Assembly: GCF_029338195.1 (NCBI RefSeq)
Contig: NZ_CP119779.1
Span: forward strand, 2,728,001 to 2,792,000
DNA from: Haloarcula litorea
GTDB taxonomy: Archaea; Halobacteriota; Halobacteria; Halobacteriales; Haloarculaceae
DNA length: 64,000 nt
Direction: 5' to 3'
Shown: in pieces, positions 13,824 to 22,195 of the stretch
Layout: every line of letters begins with the position of its first letter
Position numbering within the stretch: the stretch's first letter is position 1
The notes under the pieces: generated by a model
Told to the model about the DNA's origin: nothing
The model's database searches: none
Seen by the model: only the letters and a program-made list of their open reading frames with translations
Program-made: the position numbers and the translations under genes

Positions 13824-14597
13824 ATGAGTGATCACGAACTGCCGACTACGACAGTCGCGGTAGGTATCGCGCTTCTGACTATCTTCGCCGGACCCGCGTT
13901 CGCGGCCTCGATGGGGTCCCTGTCGGCGACGCCCGCCACGCCGGGTGAGACGGCACAGCACGCGGCGACGGCGACGATCGGCACCGAGGCGACCGGGTCC
14001 TGGACCGGGTTCGCCGTCGACTACAGCGACGCGGACGCCGACGTGAGCGACGTGAACGCGACCGACGACCTCGTCGCGGTCGGGATCGACCGCGGTGACG
14101 ACGCCGGCGGGACGACGGTCGACGTGAACGTCTCCGACGACGTCAGCAGCGTCTCGACGAGCAACAACGGCGAGACGCTGACCGTCGACTTCGGCGGGAG
14201 CTACTCGCTCAACGAGAGCGACGAGGTCGTCGTGGTCTACGACGGCGTCGTCAACCCCTCGGCCGGCGAGTACACCGTCCCGCTGGACGTCAACCCCCAG
14301 AGCAGCGGCGGCGAGACCAACGCGACCCTGACCGTCGGGGAGCGGACGGCCACCGACACCGCGACGGAGACGACGACCGGGACGGAGTCGATGGACACGG
14401 AGACCGAGACGGAACCGATGGACACGGAGACCGAGGCGATGACCGATACCGCGGTGGACGGTGACGACAGCGACGCGACGGAGACGATGGCCGGCGGCGA
14501 CGGGACGACGACCGGCGGTAGCGGGCCGGGGTTCACCGCCCTCGCCGCGGTCGTGGCGCTGGTCGCTGCGGCGGCCCTCGCGACGCGGCGGGACTGA
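13824..14597 (+). CDS. Secreted surface protein with PGF-CTERM sorting signal
   Basis: A 257-aa protein with an N-terminal signal peptide (hydrophobic core TVAVGIALLTIFAG, likely cleavage near AFAAS). A beta-rich extracellular domain of about 150 residues follows, then a Thr/Glu-rich linker with repeated MDTETE units, then a C-terminal SGPGF motif, hydrophobic helix and RRD tail. That ending is the PGF-CTERM tripartite signal, which in haloarchaea is cut and lipid-anchored by archaeosortase ArtA. Several N-x-S/T sites (for example NVSD, NATL) fit AglB glycosylation. The substrate-level function is unknown; a structural or adhesive cell-surface role is likely. Confidence 0.85.
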   Translation: MSDHELPTTTVAVGIALLTIFAGPAFAASMGSLSATPATPGETAQHAATATIGTEATGSWTGFAVDYSDADADVSDVNATDDLVAVGIDRGDDAGGTTVDVNVSDDVSSVSTSNNGETLTVDFGGSYSLNESDEVVVVYDGVVNPSAGEYTVPLDVNPQSSGGETNATLTVGERTATDTATETTTGTESMDTETETEPMDTETEAMTDTAVDGDDSDATETMAGGDGTTTGGSGPGFTALAAVVALVAAAALATRRD

Positions 14598-14634
14598 CCC
14601 CAACCCTCAGGGGCCTGCCAGGTGATCGTGCGGT

Positions 14635-15672
14635 ATGGACGTACCGTGGCACCTGCCAGAGGAAGAGCGGGCGAGACAGCTCCCGCTCGTGACGGACTCG
14701 GCGACGGTCACGCTCGTCGAGGCGATGGACCGCAGCCGGAACAAGGAGGTGCTGTCGGCCGTCAGGGACCAGCTCGATCCGCTGGACGGCCGCGAGTGGC
14801 TCGGCGAGTTCCGGGACGGGTCCGACGTTCGGTGGGCGTCGCTGACAGACCGCTGTCGGGAGGCCGGGGCCACGGCCAGCCGGGTCGACCGGATCGAGAC
14901 GCTGGCAGAGCGCTTCGAACGGCCGTACCCCTCGCTACTGCGGCTCCGGGTCCGGCCCGACGTCAAGGTGGACTTCTCGCCGGGACAGTACATCGCCCTC
15001 CGGGTCGACGGGACGCCGCGGGCGTACTCGCTGGCGAACTCCCCCAGCGAGGACGAACTGGAGCTCTGCATCCGCCGGGTCCCGGGCGGCCGACTGACGA
15101 GCGACCTGTTCCAGCGCGTCGACGAGGGCGACGAGGTCGGCGTCCGCGGCCCGAACGGCGAGATGGTCCTGGAGTCGCCCTCGGACAGAGACGTGGTCTT
15201 TCTCGCCACGGGCACCGGCGTCGCGCCGTTCAAGAGTATGCTCGACTTCACGTTCGAGGCGGACCGGGACTCGTTCGAGGGGGAGCCACGCGACGTGTGG
15301 CTGTTCCTCGGGTGTGCGTGGGAGGACGACCTGCCGTACCGCGAGGCGTTCCGCGAACTGGACGCGACCCACGACCACTTCCACTTCGTGCCGACGCTGA
15401 CCCGGGAGCCGCTGCTGTCCGACTGGGAGGGGGCGACCGACTACGTCCAGCAGGTGTTCGTCGACCACGTCGCCGACGACGCGCTCGCGGCGACGGCCCT
15501 CCCCGACGGACTCGACCGGCGTGACGCCGAGACGGCGACCGACGCACGCATCGACCCGGCGAACGTCGAACTGTACGCGTGTGGCATCACGGCGATGGTG
15601 TCGACGCTGGTCGACGCGGCGCTGGCCGTCGGCGTCCCGGCGGACTCGATGCAGTACGAGGGGTTCGGATGA
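14635..15672 (+). CDS. FAD/NAD(P)-binding ferredoxin reductase-like oxidoreductase
   Basis: A 345-aa protein. The first ~95 residues are specific to this protein and lack a cofactor motif. From about residue 96 there is an FNR-type FAD-binding barrel (FSPGQYIAL, then RAYSLANS for FAD phosphate and isoalloxazine binding) and an NAD(P)-binding domain (FLATGTGVAPFKSM, LFLGCAWEDD, YACGITAMV). There is no plant-type 2Fe-2S domain, so an external ferredoxin or other carrier is needed. A GGTGA ribosome binding site lies about 10 bases before the ATG. Its stop overlaps the next gene by 4 bases (ATGA). Exact electron partners cannot be read from the sequence. Confidence 0.85.
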   Translation: MDVPWHLPEEERARQLPLVTDSATVTLVEAMDRSRNKEVLSAVRDQLDPLDGREWLGEFRDGSDVRWASLTDRCREAGATASRVDRIETLAERFERPYPSLLRLRVRPDVKVDFSPGQYIALRVDGTPRAYSLANSPSEDELELCIRRVPGGRLTSDLFQRVDEGDEVGVRGPNGEMVLESPSDRDVVFLATGTGVAPFKSMLDFTFEADRDSFEGEPRDVWLFLGCAWEDDLPYREAFRELDATHDHFHFVPTLTREPLLSDWEGATDYVQQVFVDHVADDALAATALPDGLDRRDAETATDARIDPANVELYACGITAMVSTLVDAALAVGVPADSMQYEGFG

Positions 15673-16451
15673 CCGCGCCGTCGGTCGTCGCCCACCGCGG
15701 GTTCGCCGGCCAGTACCCGGAGAACACGCTCGCAGCGATGCGCGGAGCGGCCGGTGCGGGTGCCGACTGGGTCGAGGTCGACGTCCAGCCCACGGCCGAC
15801 GGGGACCCGGTGGTCTTCCACGACCGGCGGCTCGACGACGGGGGCGAGAGTCGGGGCGTCACCGACGGCGCGGGGCGCGTGTGGGACCGATCGACCGCGG
15901 AGGTCACGTCCGCGCGGGTCCTCGACACCGACGAGCGGGTGCCGACCCTCGCCGCCGTACTGGACGCGATCCCCGGTGACGTCGGGGTGAACGTCGAGCT
16001 GAAGAACCCGGGGACAGAGGCGGTCCGTCCGGGCGAGGCGCTCGACGGGGACGCCCGCGAAGCCGCCCGCGAGCGCTGGCAGCCGTTCGTCGACGGCGTC
16101 CGCGCCGTCGTCGCGGACCACGAGCACGACGTGCTGTTCTCGTCGTTCTGCGAGGGCGCACTCGCCGCACTCGACGGGAACGCCGGTGACGCCGGGGTGG
16201 CCGTCCTCGTCGCGCCCGGATCGGCCGAGGCCGGCGTCGCGGTCGCGCGCCGGTACGGCGTCGACGCGCTCAACGTCCCGGTCTCGGCGCTCGCGACGGA
16301 CGAGCGGGCGACGCTCACCGGGGCCGCCCGGGACCTCGACGCGACCCGGAACGTCTGGACGGTGCGGGACTGGCGGGACGCCCGCCGGGCAGTCGGGTGG
16401 GACGCCGACGGGATCGTCGCGGACTACCCCGGTCTGACCGCCTTCGTCTAG
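15669..16451 (+). CDS. Glycerophosphodiester phosphodiesterase family protein
   Basis: A 260-aa TIM-barrel phosphodiesterase. The start is the ATG overlapping the stop of the reductase gene. The family signature is complete: VVAHRGFAGQYPENT (catalytic His and Arg), VEVDVQPTADGDPVVFHD (metal-binding Glu/Asp and the second catalytic His), VELKNPG, FSSFC and a C-terminal DGIVADYP. It would hydrolyse glycerophosphodiesters to an alcohol and a glycerol phosphate, probably in lipid turnover. No signal peptide is visible, so it acts in the cytoplasm. It ends convergently with the arginase gene, overlapping by 4 bases. Confidence 0.92.
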   Translation: MTAPSVVAHRGFAGQYPENTLAAMRGAAGAGADWVEVDVQPTADGDPVVFHDRRLDDGGESRGVTDGAGRVWDRSTAEVTSARVLDTDERVPTLAAVLDAIPGDVGVNVELKNPGTEAVRPGEALDGDAREAARERWQPFVDGVRAVVADHEHDVLFSSFCEGALAALDGNAGDAGVAVLVAPGSAEAGVAVARRYGVDALNVPVSALATDERATLTGAARDLDATRNVWTVRDWRDARRAVGWDADGIVADYPGLTAFV

Positions 16452-17362
16452 AGGACGCGGTCGCCGAACGCGCTGGCCGCCAGTTCGCAGGCCAGTTCCG
16501 CGGTACGGTTGTGGTCGTCGAGGATGGGGTTGACCTCGATGAGCTCCATCGACCGGACCCGCTCGGTGCGCTCCGCGACCCGTTCCATCGCGCTGTGGGC
16601 CTCGCGGTAGGAGACGCCGCCGCGGACCGGCGTCCCGACGCCCGGTGCCTCCGTCGGGTCCAGCCAGTCCAGGTCCAGCGAGACGTGGACCCCGTCGGTG
16701 CCGTCGGCGGCGATGTCGAGAGCCTCTTCGGTCACCTCGGGGACGCCGCGGGCGTCGAGGTCCGACATCGTGTAGACGCTCACGTCGCTCTCCCGGATCA
16801 GGTCGCGCTCGCTCTCGTCCAGCGACCGCGTCCCGACGAGGACGACGTTCGCCTCGCTGACGGCGGGCGTGTGTGCCCAGGCCTCGTCCGCGAAGGCACC
16901 CTTGCCGAGGATGGCCGCCAGCGGCATCCCGTGGATGTTGCCGCTGGGCGTCGTCGCGGGCGTGTTGAAGTCCCCGTGGGCGTCGAACCAGACGATCCCC
17001 AGCGACTCCTCGGCGCGCGCCGCGCCCGCGACGGTCCCGATGGCGATTGAGTGATCGCCGCCGAGGACCAGCGGCAGCTCGCCGTCGGCGACGGCCGCCG
17101 CCACCGCGGTCCGTACGTCCTCGCACACCTCCTCGGTCTCCCGGAGGAACTTCGCGCGGCCGTCGAGCCGCCCGTCGGCGTCGGGGTCTCGTTCCTCCGG
17201 CCGCGGGACGCTGATGTCGCCCCCGTCCGTGCAGCCGATTCCCAGCTCGTCCAGTTGCGCCGCGAGGCCGCCGTAGCGGATGGCCGACGGCCCCATGTCG
17301 ACGCCTCGCCGGTCCGCCCCGAGGTCCATCGGCACGCCGAGGATCCGCACTGCCCTGTCCAT
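16448..17362 (-). CDS. Arginase
   Basis: A 304-aa ureohydrolase. The two-manganese site is intact: GGDHS, the DAHGD cluster and DLDWLDP. The SGNIHG segment (His equivalent to the proton shuttle of arginases) and MELIEVNP fit arginase better than agmatinase or formimidoylglutamase. It would convert arginine to ornithine and urea. The gene stands alone between a convergent phosphodiesterase and a divergent histidine kinase; a CCTTTTC stretch about 30 bases before the ATG on the minus strand is the best TATA candidate. An agmatinase-type substrate cannot be excluded by sequence alone. Confidence 0.85.
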   Translation of the reverse strand: MDRAVRILGVPMDLGADRRGVDMGPSAIRYGGLAAQLDELGIGCTDGGDISVPRPEERDPDADGRLDGRAKFLRETEEVCEDVRTAVAAAVADGELPLVLGGDHSIAIGTVAGAARAEESLGIVWFDAHGDFNTPATTPSGNIHGMPLAAILGKGAFADEAWAHTPAVSEANVVLVGTRSLDESERDLIRESDVSVYTMSDLDARGVPEVTEEALDIAADGTDGVHVSLDLDWLDPTEAPGVGTPVRGGVSYREAHSAMERVAERTERVRSMELIEVNPILDDHNRTAELACELAASAFGDRVL

Positions 17363-17400
17363 ACCCGCCGTATCGCGCCGACGGGTGAAAAGGGACGATG

Positions 17401-17407
17401 GTTTAAG
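17401..17407 (+). promoter_or_regulatory. TATA box for the PAS histidine kinase gene
   Basis: GTTTAAG is centred about 30 bases before the ATG at 17434, giving a leaderless or nearly leaderless transcript. The 71-base gap is shared with the divergent arginase gene. Confidence 0.55.
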
Positions 17408-17433
17408 TGTGAGTCGGCGAAAGGGGGAGTAGT

Positions 17434-18951
17434 ATGGGCGGAGACGAGGGGAGCGCCGCCGGGCACGCCCTCTACCTCGACACCGACGGCTCCCGTGCGG
17501 ACCGGGCCGCGGACGAACTCGAAGCCAGGACGCAGCTCACGGTGTACACTGCCACGGGCGTCGAGGACGCACTGGACCGGCTGGCCTGGCCCGACGTCGA
17601 CGTTCTGGTGGTCGGTCACGAGGACGGCCGGTTCGACGGCGTCGCGGCCGCCGCCGACGTCTGTGACAGGCACCCGATCCTCCCGGTGGTCCTGTTCGCC
17701 GCGAGCGAGGGGGCTGCCGAGGGCGCGGTCGGCACGGCCGTCGACGAGTTCGTCGCCAACGAGGGAGCGTCGGCGTTCGACTCGCTCGCGTCGGCGGCGG
17801 CCGCGCTCGCCGACGACCAGGTGGTCGACGACGGGTTCTCGACGCCGGACCCGCCCGACCGGTTCGCGCCCAACGTCGACGACGAACGCGCCGAACGCCT
17901 CGCGAGCGACGGGCTCGACACGGCCGAACTGACGGAACTCCTCCACAAGAGCGACCTGTTCGACGCCGTCTTCGACTCGATCCCCGTCCACCTCTACGTC
18001 AAGGACCGGCGGGGCCGCCACCGGTACGTCAGCTCCGGCTACTTCGAGGAGTCGCTGCCGGAGTTCCTCGGGAACACGGACCCGGAGATCGGGATGGTCG
18101 CGGATCGCCACGCCCGTCGGGCTTACGCGGAGGACATGCACGTCGTCGAGTCCGGCGAGCCGGTGTTGGACAAGGTCGAGTACCTCCCGATGCTCGACCA
18201 GTGGAACCTCACCTCGAAGGTCCCCTGGTACGGCCTGGACGGCGAGGTCGTCGGGCTCATCGGTGTCACGCGGGACATCTCGGAGCGGCGGGAGCGCCAG
18301 GAGGAGGTCAAGCGACAGAACGAGCGCCTCGACCAGTTCGCGAGCCTCCTCAGTCACGACCTCCGGAACCCCCTGCAGTTGGCGTCGCTCCGACTGGAGC
18401 TGGCCCGAGACGCCGAGGACCCGGCCGACCACCTCGACGAGGTCGAGGCGGCCCTCGATCGGATGGACGAACTCGTCGACGACGTCCTCCGGCTCGCGCG
18501 CGAGGGCAGAGCAATCGGGACGCCCGAACCGGTCGCCCTCGACGACGTCGTCGAGGTGGCCTGGACCGCGGTCGACGCGCCCGACGCGACGGTCGAGCGG
18601 GTCGAACCCGTCGGCACCGTCCTCGGCGACGAGAGCCGCCTCCGGCAGCTGATGGCGAACCTGTTCCGTAACGCGATCGAACACGCCGGCTCGGCGGTGA
18701 CGGTCAGCGTGGGACCGCTCCCCGACGGCGAGGGGTTCTACGTCGCGGACGACGGTCCGGGCTTCCCGGACGTGGACGAGGACGACCTGTTCGACGCCGG
18801 CTTCACCACCTCGGACCAGGGGACCGGCTTCGGGCTGTCGATCGTCGGGGAGATCGCGACCGCCCACGGGTGGACGGTCACCGTGGCCGACGCCGGGGAC
18901 GGCGGCGCTCGCATCGAGTTCCGGGGCCTCGACAGGCCCGACGAGGCGTAG
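17434..18951 (+). CDS. PAS-domain sensor histidine kinase with degenerate N-terminal receiver
   Basis: A 505-aa soluble kinase with no membrane span. Residues 1-125 have a receiver-like fold, but the segment VLVVGHEDG lacks the phospho-accepting aspartate, so it is probably a non-phosphorylated interaction domain. A PAS domain covers about 170-285, ending in the typical VTRDISERR. The HisKA helix has SHDLRNPLQ with the phosphorylation His at residue 308. The ATPase domain has NLFRNAIEHA, VADDGPGF and GTGFGLSIV. No response regulator is adjacent, so the partner is unknown; such orphan kinases are common in haloarchaea. The convergent epimerase gene begins 3 bases after its stop. Confidence 0.9.
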   Translation: MGGDEGSAAGHALYLDTDGSRADRAADELEARTQLTVYTATGVEDALDRLAWPDVDVLVVGHEDGRFDGVAAAADVCDRHPILPVVLFAASEGAAEGAVGTAVDEFVANEGASAFDSLASAAAALADDQVVDDGFSTPDPPDRFAPNVDDERAERLASDGLDTAELTELLHKSDLFDAVFDSIPVHLYVKDRRGRHRYVSSGYFEESLPEFLGNTDPEIGMVADRHARRAYAEDMHVVESGEPVLDKVEYLPMLDQWNLTSKVPWYGLDGEVVGLIGVTRDISERRERQEEVKRQNERLDQFASLLSHDLRNPLQLASLRLELARDAEDPADHLDEVEAALDRMDELVDDVLRLAREGRAIGTPEPVALDDVVEVAWTAVDAPDATVERVEPVGTVLGDESRLRQLMANLFRNAIEHAGSAVTVSVGPLPDGEGFYVADDGPGFPDVDEDDLFDAGFTTSDQGTGFGLSIVGEIATAHGWTVTVADAGDGGARIEFRGLDRPDEA

Positions 18952-18954
18952 CGG

Positions 18955-19875
18955 TCACTCGTACTGGTCACACACCATCGCGACGCCCTCCTCGAAGGAG
19001 ATCGCCGGCTCCCAGCCCGTCGCCTCGTTGATCTTCGAGTAGTCGGCGCAGGTGTCGTGGACGTACACGTCCTCGGGGATGGGGTTGTCCTCGTACACCG
19101 GGTCGACGTCGGTGCCGAGTTCCTCGTTGATGCGCTCCACGAGGTGATTGAAACTGTACTGCTCGCCGGTGCCGAGGTTGTAGATGCCGGTGAGCTCGTG
19201 GTCGGCCGCCAGCTCCAGCCCCCGGACCACGTCGTCGACGTGCGTGAAGTCGCGGGTCTGGGTGCCGTCGCCCCAGATGACCGGCCGGCGGCCGTTTGCG
19301 ACGTCGTCCGCGAACTGCGCGATGAGGTTGGCGTACTCTCCCTTGTGTTGCTCCGCGCCGTCCTCCATCCCCTGGTAGACCGAGAAGAAGCGCATCCCGG
19401 CCATCGAGAGGTCGTAGTGGTTGTGGAAGTACTCCGCGTACCGCTCGCGGGCCAGCTTCGAGGCCTCGTAGCCCGTGTTGACAGACACGTCCATCTCCTC
19501 GGGCGAGGGCTCGGTCCGATCGCCGTAGATGGAGGACGTCGAGGCGTAGACGACGGTGTCACAGCCGTCCTCGCGGGCCTGTTCGACCACGTTGACGAAC
19601 CCCTCGACGTTCACGCGGGCACCCCGAGTGGGGTCGTCCTCGTGCATCGCGTACGAGGACAGCGCGGCGAGGTGGAAGACGACGTCCACGTCCGTCGGGA
19701 GGTCGGCCTCCAGGACGCTGGCGTCGACGTACTCGACGCCGTCGTCGACGTTCTCCGGCGTCCCGAGGTAGCCGTCGTCGAGCGCGACGACCTCGTTGTC
19801 TTCGGCGAGGCTGTTCGCGAGGTTGGAGCCGATGAACCCGCCACCACCGGTCACGAGGACTCGCTGTCCGTTCAT
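18955..19875 (-). CDS. NAD-dependent sugar-nucleotide epimerase/dehydratase
   Basis: A 306-aa extended short-chain dehydrogenase. The start chosen gives MNGQRVLVTGGGGFIGSN, placing the GxxGxxG NAD-binding loop at the usual distance from the N terminus. The catalytic Ser is in YASTSSIYG and the Tyr/Lys pair in YEASK. The family acts on UDP- or GDP-sugars (4-epimerases, 4,6-dehydratases); the substrate here is unknown but a GalE-like role in nucleotide-sugar supply for surface glycans is plausible. It is divergent from the regulator at 19990, with a near-palindromic GTATAGTTATAC TATA region (19910-19921) about 35-45 bases before its start. Confidence 0.85.
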   Translation of the reverse strand: MNGQRVLVTGGGGFIGSNLANSLAEDNEVVALDDGYLGTPENVDDGVEYVDASVLEADLPTDVDVVFHLAALSSYAMHEDDPTRGARVNVEGFVNVVEQAREDGCDTVVYASTSSIYGDRTEPSPEEMDVSVNTGYEASKLARERYAEYFHNHYDLSMAGMRFFSVYQGMEDGAEQHKGEYANLIAQFADDVANGRRPVIWGDGTQTRDFTHVDDVVRGLELAADHELTGIYNLGTGEQYSFNHLVERINEELGTDVDPVYEDNPIPEDVYVHDTCADYSKINEATGWEPAISFEEGVAMVCDQYE

Positions 19876-19959
19876 ACCCGTGTCAGGAGATGGACGGGGT
19901 ATAGTTATACTGGTGTTGACTCCCGGCGCGACGACGACGAGGAACCGACCACCGTCGCA

Positions 19960-19965
19960 TTTAAG
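19960..19965 (+). promoter_or_regulatory. TATA box for the winged-helix regulator gene
   Basis: TTTAAG within GCATTTAAGG, centred about 28 bases before the ATG at 19990. The spacing predicts a leaderless mRNA. Confidence 0.6.
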
Positions 19966-19989
19966 GAACGTTGTACCGAACGAACGATT

Positions 19990-20523
19990 ATGTCTTCCAT
20001 CGAACTGACGCCCAGTCAGAAAAATATTCTGCAGGAACTCGTCAACCTCTATCGCGAGAGCGAGAGTGCCGTGAAGGGCGAGGACATCGCCGAGAAAGTC
20101 GATCGCAACCCCGGGACGATCCGCAACCAGATGCAGAGTCTCAAGGCGCTCCAGCTCGTCGAGGGCGTCCCCGGCCCGAAGGGCGGCTACAAGCCGACCG
20201 CGACGGCCTACGACGCGCTCCAGATCCAGGACATGGACCAGGCCGCCGAGGTCCCGCTGCGGCACAACGGGGACCTGGTCGAGCACGCGAACGTCGAGGA
20301 GATCGACCTCACCAGCGTCCACCACCCCGAAGAGTGTCGCGCGGAGATCCAGCTCCAGGGCTCGATCTCCGGCTTCCACGAGGGCGACTCCGTCACCGTC
20401 GGCCCGACGCCGCTCTCGAAGCTCCAGATCATCGGCACGCTGGAGGGGAAAGACGACACGAACAACAAGCTGATCCTCACTATCGACGATATGCGCGCGC
20501 CGGCCGGCGAACCGGAGCACTAG
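19990..20523 (+). CDS. Winged-helix transcriptional regulator
   Basis: A 177-aa protein. Residues 1-75 form a winged helix-turn-helix (SPQ-type start LTPSQKNILQELVNLY, recognition region NPGTIRNQMQSLK, wing GGYKPTATAY). The remaining ~95 residues form a beta-rich C-terminal domain (IDLTSVHHPEECRAEIQLQG and VGPTPLSKLQIIGTLEG) that looks like a small ligand- or effector-binding domain. I infer DNA binding, but the effector and targets are unknown. The start is supported by the TATA spacing; the open frame upstream is non-coding in character. It is divergent from the epimerase gene and may control it. Confidence 0.8.
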   Translation: MSSIELTPSQKNILQELVNLYRESESAVKGEDIAEKVDRNPGTIRNQMQSLKALQLVEGVPGPKGGYKPTATAYDALQIQDMDQAAEVPLRHNGDLVEHANVEEIDLTSVHHPEECRAEIQLQGSISGFHEGDSVTVGPTPLSKLQIIGTLEGKDDTNNKLILTIDDMRAPAGEPEH

Positions 20524-20656
20524 CGCGGCACTCACCTTCTCGTCTTCTCCCCGACACCAGCGGTGCGCCGCGGACTGCCGCGGTGCCTGTGACCGTCTCA
20601 CGTGGCCTGCCGCCGATTCCGTAGCCTTTGTATCACCCGACCCCCGAGGCCCCAGT

Positions 20657-21820
20657 ATGACAGAGCAGGTCGTCGTCCTCGGTGCCGGCTACGCAGGCGC
20701 AGGAGCCGTCAAGAGCCTCGAAGACGAGCTACAGGGAGACGCGGACGTGACGTGGATCTCGGACACGGACTACCACCTCGTGCTCCACGAGTCCCACCGC
20801 TGTATCAAGGACCCCTCGGTCCAGGACAAGATCACGATCCCGGTCCACGAGATCAAGGAGCCGACGACCGACTTCGTCCAGGACACCGTCGTCGACATCG
20901 ACTGCGAGGAGCGGGTCGTCGAGCTCGAAGCCGGCGACGACGTCGACTTCGACTACCTGCTGGTCGGACTGGGTTCCCAGACCGCCTTCTTCGGCATCGA
21001 GGGGCTCGAAGAGTACGCACACACGCTCAAGAGCCTCGACGACGCGCTGGGCATCCACGACGCCGTCCACGACGCCGCCCGCGAGGCCTCCCAGAGCGAG
21101 CCCGCGCAGATCGTCGTCGGCGGTGCCGGTCTCTCGGGCATCCAGACCTGCGGCGAGATCGCGGAGTTCCGCGACGAGCACCGGGCACCCATCGACATCC
21201 ACCTCGTCGAGGGGTTAGACGAGATCTTCCCCGGCAACGACCCCGAACTCCAGGGCGCGCTCCGCAAGCGCCTGGAGGCGGCCGACGTGAACATCATGAC
21301 CGGCGACTTCATCGGCGAGGTCGACGAGGAGACGGTCTACGTCGGCGACGACGAGGAACTCGATTACGACGTGCTCATCTGGACCGGCGGCATCACCGGC
21401 CGGGACTGCGTGCGCGGCGTCGACGTCGAGAAGGACGACCGCAACCACCGCATCCACGCCGAGAGCGACTTCCAGACCGAGGACGAGCGCGTCTTCGCCA
21501 TCGGCGACTGCGCGCTCGTCGATCAACCCGGCGACCAGCCCGCGCCGCCGACGGCGCAGGCCGCCTGGCAGGCCGCCGAGGTCGCCGGCGAGAACCTCGC
21601 TCGCGCGGTCCGGGGCCAACCGCTCCAGACCTGGACCCACAAGGACAAGGGGACGGTCATCTCCGTCGGCGAAGAGGCCGTCGCCCACGACGTGATGGGG
21701 ATGCCGATCGACACGTTCGGCGGTCTCCCGGCGAAGATTCTGAAGAAGGGGATCGCCGCGCGGTGGATCGCCGACGTCTCCAGCCTCGGGCGGGCCGCGA
21801 AGGCCTGGCCCGATATGTGA
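20657..21820 (+). CDS. NAD(P)/FAD-dependent oxidoreductase, NDH-2-like
   Basis: A 387-aa two-dinucleotide-fold flavoprotein. The N-terminal FAD motif is VVLGAGYAGAG, the second Rossmann motif for NAD(P)H is IVVGGAGLSG, and the FAD-closing motif is FAIGDCALVDQP. This is the layout of type II NADH dehydrogenase, which passes electrons from NADH to quinone at the inner face of the membrane without pumping protons. A sulfide:quinone reductase is less likely because the redox cysteine pair is absent. A CTTTGTATC TATA-like box (20626-20634) lies about 27 bases before the ATG. It is transcribed alone. Confidence 0.85.
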   Translation: MTEQVVVLGAGYAGAGAVKSLEDELQGDADVTWISDTDYHLVLHESHRCIKDPSVQDKITIPVHEIKEPTTDFVQDTVVDIDCEERVVELEAGDDVDFDYLLVGLGSQTAFFGIEGLEEYAHTLKSLDDALGIHDAVHDAAREASQSEPAQIVVGGAGLSGIQTCGEIAEFRDEHRAPIDIHLVEGLDEIFPGNDPELQGALRKRLEAADVNIMTGDFIGEVDEETVYVGDDEELDYDVLIWTGGITGRDCVRGVDVEKDDRNHRIHAESDFQTEDERVFAIGDCALVDQPGDQPAPPTAQAAWQAAEVAGENLARAVRGQPLQTWTHKDKGTVISVGEEAVAHDVMGMPIDTFGGLPAKILKKGIAARWIADVSSLGRAAKAWPDM

Positions 21821-22195
21821 GGGCGGCCCCCGTTCTCCCCTGCCCGAGTCCGACCCGGTGGGTTCGCGGCGTGGCACCGCTCCGTCGGCACGGCCCGGGC
21901 GAGTGATACTGTGAGTGAAACTAGGACTTGTTGTGCCTGTGACCGGTACCTCCGGCGGGCGGCAGGCCCCCTCTGACATCCGACTCGATGCCTGGGAACG
22001 CATCGCTGCCGCCCCACCGCTCCGTGTCGAGCGCAGGTCGGGCGACCGTATTCGGGGGACCTTCGGTCGGGTTCGGTCGTACGTCTGCGCCCGGCCCGCC
22101 AGCTGTCGTCTCACCGCTCAGTCGCCGGCCGCGCGCACCGATCGCCGAGCGAACGACGGACGGTCGGCGGGGGTTCTCGAAACCGCGACGAAGCG
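21821..22195. other. Non-coding interval of 375 bases
   Basis: The longest gene-free stretch in the window, between the converging ends of the NDH-2-like gene and the uridine phosphorylase gene. The frames open here are rich in Arg, Pro and Gly and lack the acidic bias of real genes. The one clear structure is an inverted repeat CGATGC/GCATCG at 21986-22005 with an 8-base loop. I see no tRNA cloverleaf, RNase P or SRP RNA signature. It could hold terminators or a small RNA, but nothing in it proves that. Confidence 0.5.
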
